A DNA stretch of 30,377 nt from Phallusia fumigata (Eukaryota; Chordata; Ascidiacea; Phlebobranchia; Ascidiidae). The stretch lies in the NCBI GenBank assembly GCA_008931825.1, contig QXVZ01006146.1:1-30377 (forward strand), given 5' to 3'. The translations under genes were made by a program, and so were the position numbers. Each line of letters starts with the position of its first letter. Position 1 is the stretch's first letter. A model generated the notes under the pieces. The model was not told the origin of the DNA. It saw nothing but the letters and a program-made list of their open reading frames with translations, and made no database searches. Of this stretch, positions 1-10,102 are shown in pieces.

Positions 1-1130
1 CGATGCCAATATATATGTATCTATTACAAACGATAAACTTCACTTATTGGAGTTTACAGTCGTGCACTTCTTTTTCCTGTTTGTAATTTTGCTTTTAGTT
101 ATAAATAACCCTATCCTTAAAACTTTGGGTCTTATTCCGTTCCCTTTTTTAAACTAGCACTATTAAGTGAATGGACATCATTGCGTATTTACAAATTTTA
201 TCTTAACGCAGAAGTTAGTTTCTCACTGAAAAATTTGTGTTTCTCCTGGAATATGTTTTAGCTTGCAATGCACTGTTTCCTAAAAATGTTAGTCAAAAAT
301 GTTAGACTCATAAGTTTGCAATCTTACCCCTATAGTATATAATTCCAGGGATGCGATATTTTGCCTCCCTTTCAGTGTTTTTAGGTTTGTCACCAACAAA
401 TTTTCTTATTTTCGAGACACACTCCTTCTGCGGGTGCCCCTATGTAAAATACTACGTAAACACATAAATGTACTACTATTAGCTTTGTTTTTTTGTTCAG
501 CTGTATATGATTTCGGCTTTATTGCTCCAAGACCACTTTTAATGGTCATTCACTGTCGGACATCTTCTGTATATGTAACATAAAATATATACGATAACAT
601 GTTATATTTATCCACTGCATCTGCTAATTTTTGCGTTGACTTTTGTTTGCTTCAAGTGATTTTTTTGCGATCCAGGTTAGGGTGAAAAATTAATGTATTC
701 TTATCAACGCAATGTTCGCGAAGAAGAGGTAAATGTTTGTTCATAGATTCCAGCCATAAGATATTGTGGAAAGAGTGCACAATTAGATGTTTTTTGTTCT
801 TTATTGGTGGCTGTGTCGCGCCCACAGACACGGGATTATCGCAGATAGTCGTGAAGTGTGCGGGAATTTTACTTTCCTTCACCAGCTTTGTTTGTGTACC
901 CCCTTTCTGTCCAACACATGGCAAACGTTTTTATTTTTGAACTTTTAAGATATTTTAAATTGATTGTGGGATTTTTTGGTCGTAAACCATACCTTAACAC
1001 CATGTTTATATGATCAGAAATATCTACAAAACGACATTGATGAAAATATAGGCAATTTGGTATAGTACCTTAGTCATGTTCTGCACATATATTTCCGCCG
1101 TTTTCGCATCACTGCTTCGCAGGGCATAGC
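1..1130. other. Intergenic, no gene recognised
   Basis: AT-rich sequence with only short overlapping ORFs on both strands (for example around 652-940). None has a recognisable domain, a convincing splice pattern or a paralog elsewhere in the window. I see no transposon ends or RNA gene here. Confidence 0.5.
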
Positions 1131-1173
1131 ATTGATGAGGTCACAACTTTAACGTGATCGAAAGTAATGTCAA

Positions 1174-1260
1174 TGACGTCATAGGAAGATGAATTTTTGC
1201 ATTACGTCATATTATGTACGTCACTATGTTGTGACGTAATTTCAAGGTTCTGTGACGTCA
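1174..1260. promoter_or_regulatory. Cluster of CRE/ATF-like sites
   Basis: Five TGACGT-type sites lie within about 90 bases: TGACGTCA at 1174-1181, TTACGTCA at 1202-1209, GTACGTCA at 1216-1223, TGACGTAA at 1232-1239 and TGACGTCA at 1253-1260. The two TGACGTCA sites are perfect palindromic cAMP-response elements, the known target of CREB/ATF bZIP factors. Sites three and four face each other as an inverted repeat. Whether this is an enhancer or part of a dispersed repeat cannot be told from the window; gene A ends about 1.4 kb away. Confidence 0.45.
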
Positions 1261-1299
1261 CTAACTTAGTTACGTACAATTGTACACTAGACCCTATTG

Positions 1300-1915
1300 G
1301 ACTGCTGCCCGACGTTTGAGTTGTGCATTTCTGTACCGGTAAGCACCTGTGTGTTATCCGCCATAAACTCATTTGGATTGCTAGTTATTGGAACCTTTTC
1401 GTGTCAACAATGAATTATACTGTGATCCACTGCTGCGTCGTTTCCGGACAACCTGTATCTAATCCAGTAAGACATTGTCGTGTAATGTATGAATGCCCTT
1501 GTTAATGGGGTCAACTGGTGTTTATATTGATGCCGTTTTGCAGAACTGTTAATCCGCCCGATCGCTTCCAGCTAATTTGTGACTCTGGTCCTATAATAGT
1601 TCGGTAAGAGCCAAATTGCCACTGTTGTATTTCGTCCCTGTATTAATAATACGTGCCCGTTTTCAGAAACCGCTCTTGCCTTCAATTTGGTATAAACTGC
1701 TGTGGTTTGACCTGATCTCGAGTGCCACCACCTGACTGTTTCGCCCGAATAAATCGTTCATTCTTTGGCCTCTGGTACTTTTTGAGCGCAAGGAAGAGCG
1801 CGTTTAGAACCGTTCTGGGAATTTAAGCGATCACCCCTGCTGTGCTGCCTGGGTGCATAGAGTCACACCCCCTAGCAAATACAAGGCAGCGCAACACACA
1901 CATTTAGTTGCCCAC
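1300..1915. other. Intergenic, no gene recognised
   Basis: No supported gene. An AATAAA motif follows a C-rich stretch near 1747-1753, which could be the end of an old retroelement, but I found no paired terminal repeats or target duplication to support that. Confidence 0.35.
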
Positions 1916-2195
1916 TTACGACTTTAAACAAACGGACCAAAATTTCCACCGCTGATGTTTGAACCAATAACACATATATTTGTTTCATTGTTTCGCCCTG
2001 TTCAGTTTAGTTGTGAACGACAATTTTAGCACTTAACTGTTTCACATCAGATTAAGCTTGCAAAAATTGCACACGCACACAGTAGTGGCCTTACGACTTT
2101 AAATAAACAGACCAATTTTTCCATCGCTGATGTTTGAACCAATAATGCATGTATTTGTTTCGTTTTTTTCATGTGCAGTTTACGACAGAGTGTTA
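1916..2195. repeat. Two tandem ~176-bp units, third copy at 8220-8330
   Basis: A segment beginning ACGACTTTAAA and running through GATGTTTGAACCAA occurs at about 1917-2025 and again at about 2093-2195, a period near 176 bases. One further copy lies at about 8220-8330, downstream of gene B. All copies sit at the same place relative to the 3' end of a transgelin gene, so the unit belongs to the duplicated segment and was tandemly copied once more downstream of A. Confidence 0.7.
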
Positions 2196-2294
2196 GAATT
2201 AACCTATTAGGTCCATCCGCCCAAGATGGTAATTACTGTATTTTAGTAACGTGGTGGATAGGCAAATGCCATCTCGACAAATGCATCTCCAAGC

Positions 2295-2640
2295 TCAATT
2301 CATTACAGACACAGCCAGATCTGTGATAGCAAAATTTGAGGCAATTGAAAACACGGGAAGCCTGACATCAGCAATGATTTCCTTTGCACGACCTGCTATT
2401 GAGCATCATTAACCCGCAAAGCTATTCAACTGTTATAGTTGATTTAGCGGCACATCGCCTGCTTTCTGCGTCATCGTAACAACATAAATTAGGTTTTAGT
2501 GACTGTTACCACACATTAATAATTTGCCAGGCCAATCTAGTAAAAACGCAAGACAGAATTAACTGTACATTGTGGCGAATATTTTTGTACATTTACGGAG
2601 TGCCCGAATTTATACAAATAGCAAGTTTTGTCACTTTAAG
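2295..2640. repeat. Conserved 3'-flank block of gene A (copy at 8330-8660)
   Basis: This block aligns by eye with about 8330-8660 downstream of gene B. The core around 2346-2440, including GGGAAGCCTGACATCAGCAA, is nearly unchanged between the copies, while much surrounding noncoding sequence has diverged. No open reading frame explains the conservation. It may be an old segmental duplication kept by chance or gene conversion, or a regulatory element. Confidence 0.6.
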
Positions 2641-2682
2641 AAATTAAAATGTTTAAGGAAACATAATATTATTGCCCTCTTT

Positions 2683-4562
2683 TTAATATTTAGTTTGGGG
2701 CGTCAGCTGGCGTCCGAGACCATACGGCGTCATGCCTTTTTGTGAAGCAACTTGGTTGGTTCCCATCTAAAAAGCAATAGTGTAAAAATAAACTTGTTGG
2801 CAAAGGAGAAAATGTTTCCATTTTGTTGAACTTGCCTGCAAGCCAATAACATTTCTTCCCTCCCGAAGTTTCTGCTCATCCAGTTCACGAACATTTTTGT
2901 CAGATTCTTTCACACCGATTTTTGGACCGTCATATCCCTTCTTAATAGCCGCTGAGCTCAATTTGTAGAGGGTGATCTGCACTTGACTGAGATTTCCACC
3001 CTCAAACAAATCCACTGTCTGCAAACAAGCGTAATGAGGATGGAATCTACAATCTGGTATTATATAAAAGTTCAAAAGCCTACTTGAAAGAGGTTTTCCT
3101 TTGCGACTCCGTAATTTTCTGCTGCAGTCAAAAAATTGGCGATGTTTTCCATTTGTTTGTTTCTTTTCATTGCCTTTTAATAAAAAAGGCGTTGACAAGG
3201 TTAACCATTTGGCTACAGTGCACAACACGGTTTTTAGCAAACATATTTGTAACTACTTCAAAATAACTTCAGCACAAAGTTTGATGCTCACCTCTAGTTT
3301 AGTTTCAGGTATCGGGGTCGGTCTGCAGCTTCCTGGACTGAGGGTGTTCATCAGTTTGCAAAGAACTAGTCCGTCTTTCAACCATTCCTGGAAAGCCTGC
3401 ACAAAAAATAGATGGTTCGATTAAATTTGCTATTTGTTTGCAGGCATTGCAAATAAAGTGTTTTATGCAAAGACAAACTACAAGTAATAGATTCAGTGAC
3501 GTAGACCAAGGAGATTATGGGGCGTTCGCTCAGGGCGCAAAACTTGAGACGGTGTCCCAATAAATGCAGAAGTTTAGTATGTACATGTTTTTGCGCTCAT
3601 GCGGTGTATTTTTTTTTCAATTAAACATCCCTACAAATTTTGCTGAAGAGCTAATTGTTAGCAGCAAAAAATATGTTACATATGATTAGTTCAACGTTAA
3701 AACATATGTATCGAAACCCTTTCAAAATTCAACCAATTGCCTGCCGCGGAAATAAAAAATTCAACTCAATTTTTGATCTTTGATCTTTCAAAAGAAATTC
3801 CAAAAGAAAGACATATGTCTTGGCCATAGTCCACTAAACATTAACCCCAAGCATTTTCGCCACTGCACCTGTCATGTCGTCGAAACCACGGAACGTTTGT
3901 TTCTTAATTGTCCCTTATCAGTTTGTCCTCGCAACACTTTGTTATCCGCAATTTCAAACATTTTGACTAAAAACGCCAAGTTCAAGGCCTCATTTTTTTA
4001 TAGTTTCTCTTACCAGGCAATGGTTCGTTTGGTCATCCTGATTTAACTGATGCAAATACCTTGTCTATTTTCAGTTCGCGAGTATCTGCGTGCTTGTAAA
4101 AGATTTTGATTTCAGCTGCAGATAGTTTTGTTAACTGAATTTGTTTGCTTTCTCTTCTACTGTCGTTAAATAAATTTAAAAAAACGTTAAAACATATATA
4201 TGGGCCGGGGCGCCATCAATGTCCTGCCAGGGTTGCGGCTTTCCCACTGTTTGAGTTTTGTTTTATCACGTGTACATTTAACTCAAACATACCAAAAACT
4301 GTTGGTTATGATTACCAAAATCACTATTAAAAGTCATAAATACAAAACGAATTAACAAAACATGCAAAAGGTAAAGCTCCACGAAATCGTTTGTGGTAAA
4401 ATCTTAGCTAACCCTTACCTCTCTCCCTTGACCATTCGGGTTCTCATTCACAATGCTTTGTATCCAGGCAACGAGTTCTATTTCATCATCGTCGGAATAC
4501 TTGGCATCGAGTTTGGAAGCAATCTCCCGAGTTAAGCCGTATCCCTTTGGTCTGTTTGCCAT
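2683..4562 (-). CDS. Transgelin-like protein (gene A), five exons
   Basis: Calponin-family actin-binding protein of 201 aa, the usual transgelin length. Exons: 4419-4562, 3292-3396, 3084-3173, 2836-3018 and 2683-2766, all phase 0. Exon 1 gives residues 1-48, starting MANRPKGYGLTREIASKLDA, typical of a transgelin N terminus. Exons 2-4 complete the CH domain (AFQEWLKDGLVLC, then NFLTAAENYGV, then TVDLFEG) and the linker. Exon 5 supplies most of the single calponin-like repeat (IGLQMGTNQVASQKGMTPYG) and ends QTKY. A single repeat separates transgelins from calponins, which have three. Intron 4 begins with GC, not GT (see separate entry). All exons are open, so the gene looks functional. Orthology to one vertebrate TAGLN paralog cannot be set from sequence alone. 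Confidence 0.93.
2834..2835 (-). other. Non-canonical GC splice donor of gene A intron 4
   Basis: On the minus strand the exon 4/intron 4 junction reads TTGCAG|GCAAGTTC. The same junction in B and C reads TTGCAG|GTAAGTTC, so one T-to-C change at intron position +2 converted GT to GC. The rest matches the donor consensus, as is usual for functional GC-AG introns. Confidence 0.8.
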
Positions 4563-5620
4563 TATTCAGTTTGATTTTTAACACAATTTTACAAGTTACC
4601 AGCAAACCTAAATAGCCTGTAGATTTACAAAGTTAATTTAAAGTTAATGTACTGTTCCAAATGTTTTTAGATGTTATTTGCTCCTTTACATCCACGCCTT
4701 TACATAGCTTAGACTTTTAGAATAGTTTAAGATAGAAAAACTTTCATTTTTATGCAAACACAACAATTTTGTATGTTGAAATTTTTTTCGACTTTAAAAC
4801 AGTTGTTAAGAAACATAGGGAAACGTGTTAAGAAGCTTTACTCCACGTATAATGCAAAACTGAAGAGGATTCGTAAATAGCGGTTGATGTAGTTTCATGG
4901 TAATGCACTTGTGCCTGGGGCGAAAACTTGGCCAGACGTTAATTAAAAACCGATTTTTTAGAGAACTATGATTAAATAAGTGTTTGTGATTTAGTCAGCA
5001 AAAATAGGAAATTAGATGAGGCTAATTTGACTTTTTGAACTTTGCGCTAACGAGGGTAAAGTCCTAAAACAAATAGTATGGCCAATATCAGTGTAAAAAA
5101 TGAAGTGTCATTATTTGACCACGTTCTGCATGTAGCGTATCACAACATTCTCGGTTTCGGTTTTTATGATTTGGATCGAAAACCTTAAACGAAGAGCAAA
5201 GTTATATTTGCAGAATCCAACCAACTTATTTAAACCCAATAGTTACACTAGTCAGTAGACCGCTGTGCTGCGTCGGACTTAAAACGTGTCAATCCCTCCG
5301 TACGCTTTGGAAGGTGGTGCGTTTAGTATACGTACAACGAAATAACCTAGCGGCCTGAAACAAAAGCAAAAACATTGTGAATTGTTAAAATCTTGTCATG
5401 CAAAGGAAACGTGTATTCCCTGTCTTTTAACTTTGTAAATATGGGTAGATCTTTACGTTTGTTGTTCTTCAAAAGATTAGACACTGTTCAAAACTGCTCC
5501 TACGGTATATTTGTTGCGTTATGTTGGTTTTAAGAAAAGGTATAAAAGTGATTCGTCCATGATTTTCTGCAACAACATAGATAGTAATGCATACAGTTTA
5601 CCTTTGGTCTTACCAAGCCA
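4563..5620. other. Upstream region of gene A, related to C upstream
   Basis: About 1 kb with no gene. It aligns in patches with the region upstream of C (16641-17760) and partly with that of B. On the minus strand a TACAG acceptor-like site ends at 4617, giving a putative 54-nt 5' UTR segment. Similar sites occur upstream of B and C, suggesting a spliced noncoding leader or trans-splicing. The stretch 5052-5066 is the empty target site of the tRNA-derived insertion found upstream of C. Confidence 0.5.
5253..5260. other. Empty hAT target site in A upstream
   Basis: CAGTAGAC here corresponds to the 8-bp duplication flanking the hAT-like element upstream of B. This copy lacks the element. Confidence 0.55.
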
Positions 5621-5622
5621 GA

Positions 5623-5717
5623 GTTCCACGACAAACCTACTTCAACCCGGATCACTGAAGCGTGCGACCGACCTCAGTGCTTCTGTTTAATGGGGCTTGT
5701 AGGTTAGGCTGTGGAAC
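5623..5717. repeat. Imperfect inverted repeat, ~18-bp arms
   Basis: The arm GTTCCACGACAAACCTAC (5623-5640) is complementary, with a few mismatches, to 5699-5717 (GTAGGTTAGGCTGTGGAAC). The left arm and interior also occur near 12450-12525 and, truncated, near 17850-17885, but the right arm is not kept there. It could be a small hairpin or a remnant of a mobile element. Confidence 0.45.
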
Positions 5718-5822
5718 ACCTTCTTTTCATGTTGTCCGTAGCAACTATTAATTGTGCTGCAGTTCCAATGCCAAACTGTTTTTTACTGTTCACAACCTTA
5801 ATTTGAAACAATTTCACGCGCA

Positions 5823-5830
5823 CTTATATA
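5823..5830 (-). promoter_or_regulatory. Candidate TATA box upstream of A
   Basis: The minus strand reads TATATAAG followed by TGCGCGTGAAATTG. The same motif in the same context occurs upstream of B (12646-12653) and C (17989-17996). It lies about 1.26 kb before the A start codon, so its use would need a spliced 5' leader. Confidence 0.35.
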
Positions 5831-5944
5831 ACTACGGATTGTTTAAGTAAAGGTTTACCTAAATCTCGCTTCCACAAATGAGTTGGAGTTAAAAAGTAAA
5901 CCAACAAACAACCGTCACACTGTTACAACGACCATCCAATCCTA

Positions 5945-6562
5945 CTCAACTTTTGTTCGTCAATGTCACGTTTATTTTCGTCGGCCACCTTAACGCCAAT
6001 GATCGGCCCGTTGAAATTGTGTTTTGTCGACTGTGAGCTTAATGAGTAAATAGTGGAGATAACTTGGGGCATGTTCTGGCCTTCGAATAAATCAACTGTC
6101 TGTGCAAACAAATATCGAATGTGCAGTATCGAATTTCAGTAGCCACAATTAAAGAATTAAACCTGAAGCTGTAAGAAACTTGGAAATATTTTCCATCATT
6201 TTAAAAGACATTTTTGCAGAAATGTCTTTAAAAAGATTACATTTGGTATAAAGGTATATCCATTGGTCTAAAAAATGTCCTGGGGTACAAAACTGTCAGA
6301 TACGAAATAAAAATTTGCAACCACATACCTAACAGTGAACAATTTTTTTCAGGCCTCTACAATTTATTCCTGTCAAAAATATATTCTGTACGTTAATCCG
6401 CGCCCCTAAACTTAGAAAATCTCAACAAATAAATTAATGACGTATCTCGGAACTTGCACCAGATGCTGTAAGGCCAGTGAGAGTTTTAATCCAATCTGCA
6501 GCACGTCTTGCCCGGTCTTCGTCATATTTTGATGCAATTTTGCTCTTTGGTCTGGTTGCCAT
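5945..6562 (-). pseudogene. Decayed transgelin-like copy (pseudogene E, D-type)
   Basis: Closest to gene D. Exon 1 (6446-6562) begins MATRPKSKIASKYDEDRARR but has an in-frame 27-nt loss that removes the GYG segment, and its donor GT is changed to AT. Exon 2 is absent. Exon 3 survives only as a fragment around 6163-6213 with about 35 nt missing. Exon 4 (5945-6099) keeps TVDLFEGQNMPQV through DEQKL, then breaks off. The deletion fuses it to sequence that in D lies about 900 bp farther on, removing the end of exon 4, intron 4, exon 5 and part of the 3' flank. Several independent lesions make a functional product unlikely. Its position before A mirrors D before C. Confidence 0.88.
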
Positions 6563-6639
6563 CGCTAAGGAAAATTGTAGTAAATTTATCGACAAATTCT
6601 CTCTAATGTTTTGTGGGCAAGGAAAGTTTGTTCAGCAAA

Positions 6640-6900
6640 AACATATATAGCTGTTACAGAAAGGAGGCGACAGGAAACAGTGTTTACGTCATTTGAAAGC
6701 AATGACACATTGGCGAATATCCACAAACGCTCGACAGGCGCGTGCAAAGCGGGAGGCACACACGCACATCATCCGCCTAATTTTATCCAAACATTCTGAC
6801 ACGTTCGAACAAGTCGTGAAAACTTTAAAACGGGACTTCACATTGTTTTGAACTTGGGATAATTTTTCATGGAAATTGACGACGGAATAATGATTGCCCA
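6640..6900. repeat. Conserved upstream block of E (copy at 19905-20150)
   Basis: The 5' flanks of pseudogene E and gene D align over about 250 bases, with shared stretches such as GACACATTGGCGAA and AAACATTCTGACACGTTCG. This shows that the E duplication included upstream sequence of D, possibly regulatory. Confidence 0.65.
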
Positions 6901-6969
6901 AAACTACCCTGGTTATAGTTTTATTGCAACTGTGCCTCTAATATTTTGTTTATTAACTTAAAAATGCCT

Positions 6970-6993
6970 TAACTCAACTCAACTCAAGTCAAC
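6970..6993. repeat. AACTC microsatellite
   Basis: Short run of AACTC-type pentamers. Confidence 0.7.
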
Positions 6994-7282
6994 TAACGTT
7001 TACAAAACCATCAAAATTTTAGCACGCAGAGGCCACATTTTTTGGTGGCTGTTTCGGGTAAATTCTACAGTGGCTGAGACTGTGACTTTTTGTGATAGTT
7101 TATGACAGACGTCAATATAGTCTACTCTAGCTTAACGCTATTTTACACAGACTCTATGGTCGTTCACAGAGTTTACGTCAAAATTTTTTTCAGCAGTCTA
7201 TCTAAGAGACGCAGGTGAGCTTCCAAATTATACCGCCGATCCAAAAGTGTCACAGGTTAATTCCCTACACTTTATTTAACTC

Positions 7283-7310
7283 CCAACCAACCAAACAACC
7301 AACCAACCAA
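7283..7310. repeat. CCAA-type microsatellite
   Basis: Short tract of CCAA tetramers with one CAAA variation. Confidence 0.75.
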
Positions 7311-7430
7311 CGGTTTTACAATGTGCCGAACGACCGGACATCAGCGGTTTTGTTCTAGAAAACATTGGATAAAACGCGGTCACTTAAAACATGTTAAAAT
7401 GTCTTTGTTTGTTTTAATTTTGTTTTAAAG

Positions 7431-7700
7431 AAGTTAAAGTACGTGTAAGTATATGAGGTTTCCCTACATCTGATATAGATAAAACTATGGCCCCATGACC
7501 TTTAGCATACTTTATAGGTCCCACTTCAAACGCTGCCTCGCGTTTTTTTGGTCGTGTTCGGTGCCGATCATAAGTTAAGGTACTTGCAAGTATGAGGATT
7601 TCCTTAATATTTTATCGAGCTGAATCTAATGTCTTGTGACTATTGTATCGTTGTAGGTCCCACTTCAAACGTTGCCTCGCGATCTTGTTCAGTTCCGATC
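7431..7700. repeat. Diverged two-copy tandem repeat, period ~141
   Basis: Two copies begin AAGTTAAAGTACGTG (7431) and AAGTTAAGGTACTTG (7572). Both contain TAGGTCCCACTTCAAACG followed by TGCCTCGCG. The copies have diverged by substitution and small indels. No gene is evident. Confidence 0.65.
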
Positions 7701-8086
7701 ATTCTTACAACTAGCATCGGTCTTCTATCTGCCGCAAACAAAGTATTTTTTGTCAAGACGTTAACATCCATCGGATGGTTTTCGGTCCAACTTAGATAAA
7801 AATTAGAGACGACGCAGGCGTTGTTTTGCACCTTTTTATTTTCACTTGGTTTTTGTCTTCTAAACCAGGGTTTTCCAAACTGCGAATTTGGTTGGTACGA
7901 ATAAAAAAGCGTACACTTCATATTAAATGTTGTTGATATATGTTTGTAGACTATTCCTTTGTTTGGTAAAAAGTTAGTTATTAAGACATTTTTAACATTA
8001 ACAATTGATGTGCCGCGGTCAAACTCGGGTTTTTTAACATGTCTTAACCCCAAAAACGTTTGGCAAACCTTGGTCCATGATTTCAA
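7640..8086 (-). CDS. Unrecognised 148-aa ORF, doubtful
   Basis: An uninterrupted reading frame of 148 codons between pseudogene E and the 3' flank of gene B. I recognise no domain, signal peptide or repeat motif in the translation. It overlaps the second unit of the 7431-7700 tandem repeat. Its length is somewhat unusual for AT-rich noncoding DNA, but no paralog in the window supports it. Chance or transposon debris are the main alternatives. Confidence 0.15.
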   Translation of the reverse strand: MKSWTKVCQTFLGLRHVKKPEFDRGTSIVNVKNVLITNFLPNKGIVYKHISTTFNMKCTLFYSYQPNSQFGKPWFRRQKPSENKKVQNNACVVSNFYLSWTENHPMDVNVLTKNTLFAADRRPMLVVRMIGTEQDREATFEVGPTTIQ

Positions 8087-8219
8087 TGTTTCGGATAAAT
8101 ACCCCGCAAAGAAAAAAAAATTTGTGCTTTCGTAACCAAATGGTTTTTAAAACTGAAGGCTGCACTCAGAAGGTGGAGTATTTTGTATTAGGTAACACTT
8201 CTTTCGATTTGTTCAAAGC

Positions 8220-8660
8220 TACGACTTTAAACAAACATACCAACTTTTCCACCGCCGATGTTTGAACCAACAACGCATGTATTTGTTTCATAGTTTCGCC
8301 CTGTGCAGTTTAGTTGTGAAGGACACACATCATTACAGACATGGTCACATTCGTGTTGGCAAAATTTGAGGCACTGAGTTCAAAAACACGGGAAGCCTGA
8401 CATCAGCAATGATTTCCTTTGCTCGACCTGCTATTGAGCATCATTACCCCGCAAAGCTATTCAACTATTATGTTGATTTAGCAGCACATCGCCTGCTTTA
8501 GGAGTCATCGTAACAACATAAATTAGGTTTTGTGCTTGTTGCCACACCACTAATTTGTCCACCTTCTGTACAAAAAAACTAGACACAGTCAACTGTACAT
8601 TGTGGCGTATATTTTTTTACATTTACGGAGTGCTGGAAGTTATACAAATAACATTTTTTG
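8220..8660. repeat. 3'-flank block of gene B, copy of the A flank
   Basis: Contains one copy of the ~176-bp unit (8220-8330), then the block shared with 2295-2640. Order and spacing match the A flank, so both genes were duplicated with their downstream sequence. Confidence 0.65.
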
Positions 8661-8928
8661 CACTTTAGTACAATGTTTGTGGTATTATTATTGCAACCAA
8701 AGAATGCAACATGATTTTTTGTTCAACAAACTTCAATGTGTAATACTGATTTTCCGGAAAAAATTTGGACAATAGAAAAAGAGTGCATTTTTGGAAATCA
8801 AGAGAATTATTTTGTCGGTCATAAACACTGTATTACATGTAATAGTCAGTCATTTTGAGAAATCAAAATCTTTAGGCAAAACACTTGCAAAGACAGAGAT
8901 TTGGATGTAAACGATTATTGTCCTCTTT

Positions 8929-10102
8929 TTAATATTTAGTTTGAGGCGTCAGCTGGCGTCCGAGGCCATACGCCGTCATGCCTTTTTGTGAAGCAACTTG
9001 GTTGGTTCCCATCTAAAAAGCAATAGAGTAAAAAATTTTAATTTGTTGGCAATAGAAAAAAGTTTCCATTTTATCGAACTTACCTGCAAGCCAATAACAT
9101 TTCTGCCTTCCCGAAGTTTCTGCTCATCTTGTTCACGAATATTTTTGTCAGATTCTTTCACACCGATTTGTGGACCGTCATATCCCTTCTTAATAGCCGC
9201 TGAGCTCAATTTGTAGAGGGTGACCTGGACCTGACTGAGATTTCCACCCTCATACAAATCCACTGTCTGCAAAAAGGGTAATAGAAATGAAATTTACAAT
9301 CCAAGTTATATCTGGTATTATATAAAAGTTTAAAAGCTTACTTGAAAAAGATTTCCCCTGGCGACTCCATAATTTTCTGCTGCAGTCAAAAACTTTCCGA
9401 TGTTTTCCATTTGTTTGTTTTTTTTCATTGCCTTTAAATAAAAAAGCGTTGACAAGGTTAACCATTTGGCTACAGGGCAAAACGCGGTTTTTAGCAAACA
9501 TATTTGTGAGTGCTTCAAAACAACTTCAGTACAAAGTTTGATGCTCACCTCTAGTTTAGTTTCAGGTATCGAGGTCGGTGTGCAGCTTCCTGGGCTGAGG
9601 GTGTTCATCAGTTTGCAAAGAACTAGTCCGTCTTTCAACCATTCCTGGAAAGCCTGCACAACAAATATCGTTTACGCAAAAATGGTTCGATTAAATTTGC
9701 TATTTCGGTCCTTTGTTTGCAGGCATTGCAAATAAAGTGTTTTATGCAAAGACAAACTGCAAGTAATAGATAGAGTGACGTAGACCAAGGAGATCATGGG
9801 GCGGTCGCTGAGGGCGCAAAACTGTTTGAGTGCTCATGCGGCATGTTTAAGTAAACATCCCTACTAATTTTCTGAAAGATTTGCTAAACATTATGTTGCA
9901 TACCACTAGTGCAACGTTGCACCACATATATGGGCCGTTAATCTTAGCTAACCCTTACCTCTCTGCCTTGGCCATTTGGGCTGTCATTCACAATGCTTTG
10001 TATCCAGGCAACAATTTCCATTTCATCATCGTCGGAATATTTGGCATCGAGTTTGGAAGCAACCTCCCGACTAAAGCCGTATCCCTTTGGTCTGTTGGCC
10101 AT
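8929..10102 (-). CDS. Transgelin-like protein (gene B), five exons
   Basis: A 201-aa paralog of A. Exons: 9959-10102, 9549-9653, 9342-9431, 9084-9266 and 8929-9012, phase 0 throughout, all with GT-AG introns. Exon 1 starts MANRPKGYGFSREVASKLDA. The CH domain continues through AFQEWLKDGLVLC (exon 2), KFLTAAENYGV (exon 3) and TVDLYEGGNLSQVQV (exon 4). The single calponin-like repeat is IGLQMGTNQVASQKGMTAYG, with Ala where A and C have Pro. It ends QTKY like A, and the 3' flank is also A-type. Expected role is actin binding and filament bundling in the cytoplasm, from the family. Intron 1 is 305 bp, much shorter than in A. All exons are open. Confidence 0.93.

Noticed and set aside
1511-1800. 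Possible solo LTR with AATAAA
   Set aside because: I found no second copy, no clear terminal TG...CA with a target duplication, and no retroelement coding sequence.
2767-3240. 157-codon continuous minus-strand ORF across gene A exons 3-5 region
   Set aside because: It reads through introns 3 and 4, which the paralogs show are spliced. The true frame uses separate exons.
6444-6445. AT-AC (U12-type) donor in pseudogene E exon 1
   Set aside because: The sequence after AT does not match the U12 donor consensus, and the same site in gene D is an ordinary GT, so it is better read as a mutated donor.
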